In this document: piece by piece, positions 35,169 through 43,628 of the stretch | Layout: each line of letters opens with the position of its first letter | Position numbering within the stretch: the first letter of the stretch is position 1 | Assembly: GCA_036824505.1 (NCBI GenBank) | Contig: DAITAA010000006.1 | Coordinates: 1 to 64,000, forward strand | Origin: SCUD01 sp036824505 | Lineage (GTDB): Bacteria; Pseudomonadota; Gammaproteobacteria; Steroidobacterales; Steroidobacteraceae | DNA: 64,000 bases | Reading direction: 5' to 3' | Position numbers and translations under genes: made by a program | The notes under the pieces: generated by a model | Databases searched by the model: none | Told to the model about the DNA's origin: nothing | The model's input: only the letters and a program-made list of their open reading frames with translations

Positions 35169-36470
35169 ATGGAACTGCTCATCTACCTGGTACCGATTGC
35201 GATCGCCCTGGGCGTCTACTCATGGCGCCGGCATCGGCTGCATACACAAAACCTGCGCGCCCATCAGGAGGCCTTGCAGGCCGGCCTCGGGGAACCTGCA
35301 TCGCTGCACCCCGTCGTTGACCAGCTGACATGTATCGGCTGCGGCTCCTGCATCAAGGCCTGCCCCGAGCAGCCCGAGCACACCGTGCTGGGGCTCATCA
35401 ACGGCAAGGCCCAGCTCGTCAATCCCACGGAATGCATCGGCCATGGCGCGTGCCGCACGGCATGTCCAGTCGGCGCAATCCAGCTGGTCTTTGGCACGGC
35501 TACGCGCGGCGTGGACCTGCCGCGGGTGACGCCGTGGTTCGAGACCAATGTGCCTGGGATCTTCGTTGCCGGCGAGCTCGGCGGAATGGGTCTCATTCGC
35601 AATGCTGTCGAGCAAGGGCGACAGGCGGTGGAACAGATCCACGCGCGCCGTCCGCGCGGCAACGAGGATCTCGATCTCGTGATCATCGGTGCCGGCCCGG
35701 CCGGATTCTCCGCCTCGCTCGCGGCATTGGAGCGACGCATGCGTTTCGTGACGCTCGAACAGGAATCGCTGGGCGGTTGCGTCTTCCAATACCCGCGCGG
35801 AAAGATCGTCATGACCCAGCCGGCACGCCTGCCGATCATCGGGGACATCAAGCTGCGCACGACCAGCAAGGAGGAGTTGCTCGAGCTTTGGCACACAATT
35901 GAACGAAAGACTCATCTCAAGATCAATTGCCGCGAACGCGTCGAAGGAATCCAGCGAGTCAACGGGGGCTTTCTGGTGCGCAGCACCGGCGGCGAGTACC
36001 GCAGTCACAATGTGCTGCTCGCCATCGGGCGGCGTGGCACGCCACGCAAGCTCGGTGTGGCCGGGGAAGACCTGCCCAAGGTTACCTACCGGCTGATCGA
36101 GCCGGAGCAGTATGCCGCCCAGCATGTGCTGGTCGTCGGCGGCGGCGACAGTGCGCTCGAGGCGGCGGCCAGCATCGCCGAGGCGAACAGTACCGGCAGC
36201 GTCATCCTGTCCCACCGCGGCGACGCCTTCGGCCGCGCCAAGCCCCGTAACCGGGAACGCGTTGCCGCTGCCGAGCGTGGGGGCCGCCTGAGAGTGATGC
36301 TAAATTCAAAAGTGGAACGCATCGAGCCGCAGTCGGTCACACTTCAATCGGCTGGCGTTGTCCGCAATGTCGAAAATCACTCGGTGATTGTGAGCGCCGG
36401 TGGCATCCTGCCGACCGAGTTTCTTCGCGAAGCAGGAGTCGAGATCGAAACCAAGTTTGGGACTGCCTGA
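35169..36470 (+). CDS. Membrane-tethered FeS/FAD oxidoreductase (permuted TrxR-like)
   Basis: A 433-aa protein. An N-terminal hydrophobic anchor (residues 1-17) is followed by a ferredoxin-like domain at 50-105 with C55, C58, C61 and C65, then C89, H92, C95 and C99. His replaces the second cysteine of the second motif. Residues 121-157 (FETNVPGIFVAGELGGMGL) resemble the segment normally at the C-terminus of thioredoxin-reductase-like flavoproteins. FAD motif GAGPAG is at 174-179 and NAD(P) motif GGGDSAL at 324-330. So the flavoprotein appears circularly permuted. It is divergent from the cytochrome operon and probably couples NAD(P)H or ferredoxin to the membrane b protein. It overlaps the ankyrin gene by 1 nt. 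Confidence 0.85.
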   Translation: MELLIYLVPIAIALGVYSWRRHRLHTQNLRAHQEALQAGLGEPASLHPVVDQLTCIGCGSCIKACPEQPEHTVLGLINGKAQLVNPTECIGHGACRTACPVGAIQLVFGTATRGVDLPRVTPWFETNVPGIFVAGELGGMGLIRNAVEQGRQAVEQIHARRPRGNEDLDLVIIGAGPAGFSASLAALERRMRFVTLEQESLGGCVFQYPRGKIVMTQPARLPIIGDIKLRTTSKEELLELWHTIERKTHLKINCRERVEGIQRVNGGFLVRSTGGEYRSHNVLLAIGRRGTPRKLGVAGEDLPKVTYRLIEPEQYAAQHVLVVGGGDSALEAAASIAEANSTGSVILSHRGDAFGRAKPRNRERVAAAERGGRLRVMLNSKVERIEPQSVTLQSAGVVRNVENHSVIVSAGGILPTEFLREAGVEIETKFGTA

Positions 36471-38347
36471 TGCGCCTGGCTGCGACGATCCTCACGCTGG
36501 CGTTGATTGCCGGCGCACACGCCGCCCATGCCATCGACCTGGAGCCGGCACGCGATGCGATTCGGCGCCATGAATACGAGCGCGCGGTCGGCCTGCTGCG
36601 CCCGGGCGCCGAGGCCGGTGACGCGGAAGCGTCGTTCATGTTGTCGCAGTTACTGCGCTATGGCCGCGGCGTGACACTCGATCTCGCTCAGGCCTGCCGG
36701 CTTCTCGAGTCATCAGCATCGGCCGGTCATGCCCGCGCCGCGGGGAGTCTCGCCGCAATGCTCGACTCCGGAGAATGTGCCAGCTCGAAGCGAACCGCGG
36801 AAGAGTGGCGCAATGCTGCGCATGGCGCCGGCTATGCTCCCCCAGCCGCAGCGACCAACCAGTCGGGCGAGGTCTCAGCACCTTCCGCCGAGCACCTGCT
36901 GCGCGCCGCGCGCGCCGGTGACCTGGACCTGGTCCAGCTACTGCTCAAGTCACTGCCGATCGACGTCAAGGATGAATACGGCCGCACGCCGATCATGCTG
37001 GCAATCGAAGCTGAAAAGATGCCGGTCGCACGAGAACTCGCACAGCGCGGGGCATCCCTCGCTGCCGCCGACAGGAATGGCGACACGCCGCTACTCCTGG
37101 CCGCGCGTACCGGCAACACAGGGCTGCTGTCGATATTGCTGGAACAAGGCGCGCCCGTGGATGTGGCAAACAATTCAGGCACCACGGCCCTCATGGTCGC
37201 CGCACGTACCGGCTCGCGCGAGCTCTGCACCCGGTTGCTCGCTGCCGGCGCGAACCCGGGTTTGCGCGACACCGCGGGGTTGCGCGCCGGAGACCACGCA
37301 GCAAGCAGCGGATATCCGGAACTGGCGGCACAACTCGGCGTGCGAACAAGCCGATCGGCCGCTGGTCCCACCAAGAGCGATTCATTACACGCCGGTCAGA
37401 CGCCGCTCATGATTGCAGCGGAGAGCGGCGACCTGAAGACCTTGAAAGCGCGTCTGGCTGCTGGCGAGGACGTGAACGCGAGCGATGCCAATGGCATGAC
37501 GGCTCTCGGGCTTGCGGCCCGCGCCGGCCAGGCGGCGACGGTTGAAGCGCTGATCGCCGCAGGAGCCAACGTGAACACCCGGGACCGCAGCGGCTGGACG
37601 CCGCTCTGCCAGGCACTCCGTTCTGGTCACGCGAATACGGCGCGATTGCTGCTGCTGAATGGCGCGGATGTGCAGGCACGGCAGGCGAATGGCCAATCAC
37701 CGCTGCATGTTGCCATCGAATCGAGCGGCGTCGATGCGATCCGGATGCTGGTGGACGCCGGTGCGGACCCCAACAAGGGTGACGATGCCGGCATGACGCC
37801 ACTGATGGCAGCCGCATGGGCTGATGACGCCGATGCGATCAAGGTCCTGCTCGCTGCTGGCGCACGCCCGGAAGGCACCGATACGCACAAGTGGACTGCG
37901 CTTTGGTACGCGGCAAGCCGGAATGCGCCGCGCGCTGTTGCCGCATTGGCTCCGCGGTCTGCGCTGAATGCCGCAGACGACGAAGGCAATACTCCGCTCG
38001 CCGTCGCAGCAGGCCGCGGGTATCGTCAGGTCGTGGAGGCGCTGCTGAAGGCCGGCGCGAATGCGCGCACCACGACACGCACCGGCAACAGCGCGCTCCA
38101 CATTGCCGCTGCTGCCGGTCAGGCTGAACTCATCAAGCTCCTGATCGCAGCCCACGCCCCGATCGATGGAGTCAATGCTCACGGCGACACCGCACTGATG
38201 CTTGGTATCAAGGCTCGCTGCATCGCCTGCGCCAGGAGTCTCATCGCCGCCCGTGCAAGCACCCGCATGCGCAATAACGACGGGCAATCGGCCCTCGACA
38301 TCGCCCGATTATCGAAGGACGAGACGCTGGTCGGGCTGCTTGACTGA
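36470..38347 (+). CDS. Exported Sel1/ankyrin-repeat protein
   Basis: A 625-aa protein. The signal peptide is LAATILTLALIAGAHAAHA. Residues ~27-125 form Sel1-like helical repeats (AGDAEASFMLSQLLRYGRGV; SAGHARAAGSLAAML). From about 140 to the end are around a dozen ankyrin repeats (DEYGRTPIMLAIEA; NGDTPLLLAARTGN; SGWTPLCQALRSGHANTARLL). It would be a periplasmic protein-binding scaffold. Its ATG overlaps the oxidoreductase TGA, so the two are cotranslated. A role in organising the multiheme proteins is inference from position. It is convergent with ndh, 29 bp away. Confidence 0.85.
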   Translation: MRLAATILTLALIAGAHAAHAIDLEPARDAIRRHEYERAVGLLRPGAEAGDAEASFMLSQLLRYGRGVTLDLAQACRLLESSASAGHARAAGSLAAMLDSGECASSKRTAEEWRNAAHGAGYAPPAAATNQSGEVSAPSAEHLLRAARAGDLDLVQLLLKSLPIDVKDEYGRTPIMLAIEAEKMPVARELAQRGASLAAADRNGDTPLLLAARTGNTGLLSILLEQGAPVDVANNSGTTALMVAARTGSRELCTRLLAAGANPGLRDTAGLRAGDHAASSGYPELAAQLGVRTSRSAAGPTKSDSLHAGQTPLMIAAESGDLKTLKARLAAGEDVNASDANGMTALGLAARAGQAATVEALIAAGANVNTRDRSGWTPLCQALRSGHANTARLLLLNGADVQARQANGQSPLHVAIESSGVDAIRMLVDAGADPNKGDDAGMTPLMAAAWADDADAIKVLLAAGARPEGTDTHKWTALWYAASRNAPRAVAALAPRSALNAADDEGNTPLAVAAGRGYRQVVEALLKAGANARTTTRTGNSALHIAAAAGQAELIKLLIAAHAPIDGVNAHGDTALMLGIKARCIACARSLIAARASTRMRNNDGQSALDIARLSKDETLVGLLD

Positions 38348-38376
38348 ATCCTACGGCGGGACACTGCGCAACAGCG

Positions 38377-39636
38377 TCACCGTTGTTTGAGTCCCGAGAT
38401 CAGCCGCGCGCCGCGCTCGAATACGAGATAGGACCACAACCACTGAATCACGACGATAACGCGATTGCGCAGGCTCACGAGGAAATAGATGTGCGCCGCG
38501 CCCCATAACCACCATGCGAAGCGTCCTTGCAGCCGCAGGCGCCCATAAACAATGACTGCGGCCTTGCGCCCGATTGTCGCGAGCAGGCCGCGATCGCGAT
38601 AGACGAATGGCGGTGGCGGCGCCATTCCAAGAATACGGGCCTCAATCGATCTCGCGACATAGTCACCCTGCTGCTTGGCGACCGGCGCGATTCCGGGTAA
38701 CGCCTGGTCAAGCACGATGGCGGTGTCACCGATGACATAAACGCATTCGTGACCGGAGGGTCTGAGATCCGGCCCCACCGGGACCCGGCCCGCGCGATCG
38801 CCCGCGATGCCGAGCCACCGCGCGGCTGGTGAGGCCATGATGCCTGCGGCCCACACAATTGTCCCGGCCTCAATCAGTTCGTCCGCGACAGCCACGCCAT
38901 TCACGTCACAGTGAGTGACCGCCTTGCCAAGACGCACCTCGACGCCGAGGCGCTGCAGCGCCAATTCGGTGTAGCGCGACAGCGCCTCCGGAAAGCTTGG
39001 CAGTAGTCTGGGCCCCGCTTCGAGCAGCAATATTCGCGTCCGCGCCGGATCGATCTCGCGGAAGTCCCTTGCGAGCGCCCTGCGCGCAAGTTCAGCCACG
39101 GCGCCCGCCATCTCCACACCGGTCGGCCCACCGCCAACGATCGCGATTGTGAGCAGCTTCGCGCATAGATCGGGACTCGATGCCATCTCCGCGCGCTCGA
39201 ATGCGAGCAGCAGACGCCGCCGGATCTCGGTGGCATCATCAAGATCCTTGAGACCCAGCGCGTGTATTGCCCATTCGTCGTGACCGAAGTAACTGTGCGT
39301 CGCACCGGTCGCCAGGACCAGCCAGTCGTAGGCAAGCGGGCCTTCGCCGAGCATGACGACCTTGCGCGCCGGATCGACGCCGGTTACCTCGCTCATCAGA
39401 ACGCGTGTATTGCTCTGACGGCAGACGAGATGCCGTATCGGCCAGGCAATGTCCGCCGGCGACAGGCCGGCAGTCGCCACTTGATAGAGAAGCGGCTGGA
39501 AAAGGTGGTGGTTCTGGCGATCGATCAGCGTGACATCGGCGGGAGCTGCGGCAAGCCGCCGAGCGGCGGTGAGACCGCCGAAGCCGGCACCAACAATGAC
39601 AACGCGCGGGCGCGTCGAGATCAGTTGAGCCGCCAT
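38377..39636 (-). CDS. ndh: Type II NADH dehydrogenase (NDH-2)
   Basis: A 419-aa FAD enzyme that oxidises NADH and reduces quinone without proton pumping. The N-terminal FAD motif is VVIVGAGFGGLTAARRL, the NADH Rossmann motif is IAIVGGGPTGVEMAGA, and a further FAD motif is VYVIGDTA. The NHHLFQPLLYQVATAGLSPADIA stretch is NDH-2-typical. The C-terminal hydrophobic region (WLWGAAHIYFLV...) would attach it to the membrane. I use the ATG at 39636, which overlaps tspO by 16 nt. It is last in the phrB-tspO-ndh operon and so probably part of the LitR-controlled response. Confidence 0.92.
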   Translation of the reverse strand: MAAQLISTRPRVVIVGAGFGGLTAARRLAAAPADVTLIDRQNHHLFQPLLYQVATAGLSPADIAWPIRHLVCRQSNTRVLMSEVTGVDPARKVVMLGEGPLAYDWLVLATGATHSYFGHDEWAIHALGLKDLDDATEIRRRLLLAFERAEMASSPDLCAKLLTIAIVGGGPTGVEMAGAVAELARRALARDFREIDPARTRILLLEAGPRLLPSFPEALSRYTELALQRLGVEVRLGKAVTHCDVNGVAVADELIEAGTIVWAAGIMASPAARWLGIAGDRAGRVPVGPDLRPSGHECVYVIGDTAIVLDQALPGIAPVAKQQGDYVARSIEARILGMAPPPPFVYRDRGLLATIGRKAAVIVYGRLRLQGRFAWWLWGAAHIYFLVSLRNRVIVVIQWLWSYLVFERGARLISGLKQR

Positions 39637-40124
39637 AGCGCAAGATTCAGCGCGAGGGCGAATGTTACCCACGCCGCGTACGGGGCCAGCAGCCAACCGG
39701 CAATCCGGTCCACGCGCCAGAATACCAGTGCATTGACGATGATCGCGGCAAGCAGCACCACGATCTCCCCGAACGCGACGCCGATCAGGCGCGCACCGAA
39801 GAACATGAATGACCAGGCGAGGTTGAGGACCAGCTGTAAGGCGTAAACCGTCATCTCAAACCGTGCGCCCGCCAGGCCGCGCAGACGCCAGACCCGCCAG
39901 CCCGCGACCGCGATCATGAGATACAGCACCGTCCATACCGGTGCGAACAACCAGTCGGGCGGATTGAATGCGGGCTTGTCCAGAGCCTGGTACCAGGTTG
40001 CGACGCTTTTCGCCGTTGCCAGACCGCCGACTGCCGAAACGCCAAGACATAGCGCGATGAACGCGACCAGACCGAGCAGGTCGCGCGCGCGCCCCGGCGA
40101 GCGCGTTGTGCTGGCGTTCATCAT
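39621..40124 (-). CDS. tspO: TspO/MBR-family tryptophan-rich membrane protein
   Basis: A 167-aa protein with five transmembrane helices. KPAFNPPDWLFAPVWTVLYLMIAVAGWRVW includes the conserved TspO core, and LNLAWSFMFFGARLI carries the WSxxFF-type motif. TspO binds porphyrins and related tetrapyrroles and is linked to oxidative stress and light-dependent gene control in Rhodobacter. It overlaps phrB by 4 nt and ndh by 16 nt. Confidence 0.92.
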   Translation of the reverse strand: MMNASTTRSPGRARDLLGLVAFIALCLGVSAVGGLATAKSVATWYQALDKPAFNPPDWLFAPVWTVLYLMIAVAGWRVWRLRGLAGARFEMTVYALQLVLNLAWSFMFFGARLIGVAFGEIVVLLAAIIVNALVFWRVDRIAGWLLAPYAAWVTFALALNLALWRLN

Positions 40125-41572
40125 CCTTTCTTTGCTGCGCGGTAACGCGCTAGCGTGCGCCGCCGCGCATCTTCATGACGAACGATCGGTGCCGGGTAAT
40201 CGCGGCCGATGACACACCGCGCCACTTTCTGCTGTTGTGCGTCCATTTCCCACGGAGCGTGCAGATATTTGCGAGGCACAGTCTTCAGCTCAGGCAGCCA
40301 GCGGCGAATATAGGTTCCCTCGGGGTCAAATCGGCGTGACTGCGTCACTGGATTGAAGATCCGGAACCAGGGCTGGGCAGCGCCGCCGGTAGATGCACAC
40401 CACTGCCAGCCGCCATTGTTGGCAGCGAGGTCATAGTCGAGCAGCTCCCGCGCAAAATAGCGCTCTCCACGCCGCCAGTCCATACCGAGGTCTTTTATCA
40501 GGAAAGTCGCAGTCACCATCCGCAGGCGGTTGTGCATGCTTCCGTTCGCTTTCAGTTCGCGCATTGCTGCGTCCACCAGTGGGTAACCTGTGCGTCCTTC
40601 GCACCATGCGAGCCACGCAGTTCCCGAATGATTCCAGCGCAACCGGTCATATTCGCGGTGAAATGCATGATTGACAACGTCGGGGCGTGCGAAGAGAACC
40701 GCAAAATAGAAATCACGCCAGATCAGTTCCGAAAGCCACGTCGCTGGCCCTGCACCATTTCGTCCATATGCATAGCGCACAAGCTCGCGGATCGAGATCG
40801 TGCCGAATCGCAGATGAGCCGAAAGTCGCGAAGTGCCCGCAAGCGCGGGTCGGTCGCGCTTTGCGGCGTAATCATCGATCCGCCGCCGAAATGCCCTCCA
40901 AAGCCGCGCACCACCCGACATGCCCGGAGACACGGCAAGCAGGACGCGATCGAATCCCAGATCGTCGAGTGAAGGCATCACACTCGATGGCGCTGGCGCA
41001 AGTCTTGCGGCGCTACTGCCGATTTTGCAGACTGCCAGGTCGCGGGGCTCAAGTGTCCGCAGCCATGCCCGCTTGTACGGCGTGAAAACCGAGAACGGTC
41101 CCCCGGACGCCGTGCGCACCTCATCCAGCTCGAAAATAACCTGGTCCTTGAATGTCCGGAAATCGATTCCCATTTCTCGCAGCCGTGCACCGACCTCGTC
41201 GTCCCGCGCCACGGCGTCCGGTTCATAGTCGCGGTTGGCATACACCGCGGCGACGCCGAGCTCCCGGGCCAGCCGTGGAATCTCATCGCGCGCACGCCCG
41301 CGCAGTACGCGCAGCCCGCCGCCCTGCGCTTCGAGCGCGGACTTCAGTTCGCGCACGCTGTCCCAGATGAAAGTGACGCGCCGGTCGGCACGCGTGGTGA
41401 GCGCGTCCAGGATCTCGGTGTCAAAGACGAATACGCAATGAACGGCGTCGTGCGCTTCGAGTGAGGCACAAAGGGCCGCTTGGTCGAAGTTACGCAGGTC
41501 GCGACGAAACCACATCAGTGCCTCGCCAGGCTCATGGTCCGCGGCGGATCCCGGCTTTTCGTGGCTGTACAT
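40121..41572 (-). CDS. phrB: Deoxyribodipyrimidine photolyase (cryptochrome/photolyase family)
   Basis: A 483-aa class I CPD photolyase, repairing UV dimers with blue light. The N-terminal antenna domain begins ALMWFRRDLRNFDQAALC. The C-terminal FAD domain has TSRLSAHLRFGTIS, LSELIWRDFY, PLVDAAMREL, MHNRLRMVTATFL and WQWCASTGGAAQPWFRIFNP, all FAD and tryptophan-electron-chain motifs. The ATG at 41572 gives a full first beta strand. A later ATG (MWFRR), with GCGAGG upstream, would cut that strand. It is the first gene of phrB-tspO-ndh, divergent from litR. Confidence 0.95.
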   Translation of the reverse strand: MYSHEKPGSAADHEPGEALMWFRRDLRNFDQAALCASLEAHDAVHCVFVFDTEILDALTTRADRRVTFIWDSVRELKSALEAQGGGLRVLRGRARDEIPRLARELGVAAVYANRDYEPDAVARDDEVGARLREMGIDFRTFKDQVIFELDEVRTASGGPFSVFTPYKRAWLRTLEPRDLAVCKIGSSAARLAPAPSSVMPSLDDLGFDRVLLAVSPGMSGGARLWRAFRRRIDDYAAKRDRPALAGTSRLSAHLRFGTISIRELVRYAYGRNGAGPATWLSELIWRDFYFAVLFARPDVVNHAFHREYDRLRWNHSGTAWLAWCEGRTGYPLVDAAMRELKANGSMHNRLRMVTATFLIKDLGMDWRRGERYFARELLDYDLAANNGGWQWCASTGGAAQPWFRIFNPVTQSRRFDPEGTYIRRWLPELKTVPRKYLHAPWEMDAQQQKVARCVIGRDYPAPIVRHEDARRRTLARYRAAKKG

Positions 41573-41636
41573 TATTTGTATACTATTTATTAGGTGTATA
41601 TTGCCTAATGTTTCTTTATTGTATAACATTTGTATA
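41566..41636. promoter_or_regulatory. Putative LitR/CarH operator array in the divergent phrB/litR promoter
   Basis: Hexamers on the plus strand read TGTACA (41566), TGTATA (41577), TGTATA (41595), TGTTTC (41609), TGTATA (41620) and TGTATA (41631). The pairs 41566/41577, 41609/41620 and 41620/41631 are exactly 11 bp apart, the spacing reported for CarH tandem operators. A perfect dyad ATTAGG-N9-CCTAAT (41589-41609) lies in the middle. A possible litR promoter (TTGCCT, 17 nt, TAACAT at 41601-41629) overlaps the boxes. The region is strikingly AT-rich for this genome. Confidence 0.6.
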
Positions 41637-41664
41637 GATATTATCGGAATAAGCCCGGAGCGAC

Positions 41665-42573
41665 ATGCAAATCATGACAGGCGAGACACTGCCGATGCGT
41701 GCCGTCACCCGCCTGACCGGGGTGAAGGCCGGCACCCTGCGCGCCTGGGAACGGCGCTATGGCGTGATCCGCCCGCTGCGTACCAGGAAGGGGCATCGTC
41801 TGTATACGCACGAACACGTGGAGCAGATTCGCCGCCTCCTTGCATTGCTGGAGCACGGTGTGACGATCAGCCAGGCACAGGGAATGCTCAAGCCGCCGGT
41901 CGCGGGTACCGTCACGCGTGGCGCCCGCGGCCCCTGGAAAGATTGCATCGAGCAAATGTCAGCCGCCGTCGCGCGCTTTGACGAACAGGAGCTGGACCGT
42001 CTGTATGACCAGGCACTCGCCGTCCATCCGATCGAGCACGTCACGCAGCAACTGCTATTGCCTCTGCTGGCACACCTGGGTCAGCGCTGGAAGGAACTTG
42101 GCGGGGGGATTGCCGAAGAACATTTTTTTACGATGTACCTTCGCACTAAACTGGGCGCCCGCCTGCAGCACCGGATGCGCTACTCCGATGGACCCCGCCT
42201 GCTGGCGTCATGCGCACCGGGTGAGCAACACGAAATCGGTCTGCTGCTGTTCGCGCTGAAGGCGCACGCAGCCGGCCTGCGCACCATCCTGCTTGGCGCC
42301 GACATTCCGCTGGCAGAGCTCGCAATAGCACAGCGCCAGGCCCGGTGCGATGGCATTGCCATTTCCTCTTCGCTCGATCCCGAGTCCGATGTCATCGAAC
42401 AGGACCTGGCACAACTGGTTCATCAGACCGGCGTGCCGGTATTTGTCGGTGGAGCCACTGCAATGCGGCATCGCAAGGCAATTTCCGGTGCGGGCGCTAT
42501 CGCGCTTGGAACCGACTTAGAAGACGCGGTGCGGCTTATCCGGATCACCCTTAAGGCGCGAGTCCGGCCATGA
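41665..42573 (+). CDS. litR: LitR/CarH-type MerR-family B12-dependent light sensor repressor
   Basis: A 302-aa regulator. Residues ~10-75 are a MerR winged helix (MRAVTRLTGVKAGTLRAWERRYG). Residues ~90-165 are the four-helix cobalamin cap, containing W142 and E152-H153, an exact Wx9EH motif that marks adenosylcobalamin light sensors. The Rossmann B12-binding domain has ExHxxG at 187-192 (H189 is the probable cobalt ligand), ISSSLDP and FVGGA. In darkness such proteins tetramerise and repress; light breaks the Co-C bond and releases DNA. A GGAG ribosome site precedes the ATG. It overlaps the next gene by 4 nt, so it heads and autoregulates the long operon. Confidence 0.93.
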   Translation: MQIMTGETLPMRAVTRLTGVKAGTLRAWERRYGVIRPLRTRKGHRLYTHEHVEQIRRLLALLEHGVTISQAQGMLKPPVAGTVTRGARGPWKDCIEQMSAAVARFDEQELDRLYDQALAVHPIEHVTQQLLLPLLAHLGQRWKELGGGIAEEHFFTMYLRTKLGARLQHRMRYSDGPRLLASCAPGEQHEIGLLLFALKAHAAGLRTILLGADIPLAELAIAQRQARCDGIAISSSLDPESDVIEQDLAQLVHQTGVPVFVGGATAMRHRKAISGAGAIALGTDLEDAVRLIRITLKARVRP

Positions 42574-43628
42574 GAACATCCGCCCCGCTTGCACTGAACT
42601 GGATCGAACAAGGCTATGTCCCGGATGCCGTGATCCGGAATGGCATCCGCCGGCTTTGCGAGCAGCGGCTGCGTGAGCTTGCCCATGATGACGCCATCGC
42701 GGCTGCCGAAATCACCGAGTCCTTCGTGCGCTCAATGGATTCAGCCGAACTGGCGCCATTGCCGCATCGTGCGAACGAGCAGCATTATGAAGTCCCGGCT
42801 GCGTTCTTCGGTCTGGTCCTTGGCCAGCATCGTAAATACAGCTGTGCCTGGTGGCCGCAGGGCACCGACGGCCTGGATGCGGCAGAAGCGGCCGCGCTTG
42901 CGGTCACCTGCGTCCGCATTGCGCTTGCCGATGGGCAGCGAATCCTTGAGCTGGGCTGCGGCTGGGGTTCACTCACCCTGTTCATGGCGCAGCAATACCC
43001 GCAAAGCCACATTACCGCGGTCTCCAATTCCCATTCGCAGCGCGAATACATTCAGGCGGAAGCCGCGCGGCGTGGCATCGGGAATATTGAAGTCATCACT
43101 GCCGATATGAATCACTTCAATACGGACCGCAGTTTCGACCGCGTGGTTTCGGTTGAGATGTTCGAGCACATGCGCAACTGGCGCGAGCTCTTCGCACGCG
43201 TGCATCGCTGGCTGCTGCCAGGCGGGCGATTCCTGATGCACGTGTTCTGCCACCGCGCGACGCCCTACGCATTTGTCGACAGCGGGCCCTTCGACTGGAT
43301 GAGCCGGCATTTCTTCTCGGGCGGCATGATGCCGAGTGACGAGCTGCCGCTGCGATTCCAGGAACACCTGCAGCTGATTCGCCGATGGCGCTGGGACGGC
43401 ACTCACTACGAGAGAACGGCCAATGCCTGGCTCGCCAATCTGGACGCGCGTCGCAACGAAGTGTTGCCGATACTCGCCGCAACCTATGGTGAGCCGGATG
43501 CCGCGCGCTGGCTGCAGCGCTGGCGCATCTTCTTCATGGCATGCGCGGAGTTGTTCGGCTACCGAAATGGCCAGGAATGGTGGGTGAGCCACTACTTGTT
43601 CAGCCGGCCCGGCAGTGGGGCAAACTGA
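42570..43628 (+). CDS. Cfa-like SAM-dependent methyltransferase
   Basis: A 352-aa class I methyltransferase of the cyclopropane-fatty-acyl-phospholipid synthase superfamily. The substrate-region signature is HYEVPAAFFGLVLG followed by YSCAWW, and the SAM motif is ILELGCGWGSLTLFMA near residue 125. SVEMFEHMRNW is also Cfa-like. It lacks the N-terminal domain of true Cfa, unlike the second family member at 49035. It is closest in layout to the coclaurine-methyltransferase-like bacterial branch. It probably methylates unsaturated acyl chains, but the product is unknown. It overlaps litR by 4 nt. Confidence 0.85.
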   Translation: MRTSAPLALNWIEQGYVPDAVIRNGIRRLCEQRLRELAHDDAIAAAEITESFVRSMDSAELAPLPHRANEQHYEVPAAFFGLVLGQHRKYSCAWWPQGTDGLDAAEAAALAVTCVRIALADGQRILELGCGWGSLTLFMAQQYPQSHITAVSNSHSQREYIQAEAARRGIGNIEVITADMNHFNTDRSFDRVVSVEMFEHMRNWRELFARVHRWLLPGGRFLMHVFCHRATPYAFVDSGPFDWMSRHFFSGGMMPSDELPLRFQEHLQLIRRWRWDGTHYERTANAWLANLDARRNEVLPILAATYGEPDAARWLQRWRIFFMACAELFGYRNGQEWWVSHYLFSRPGSGAN

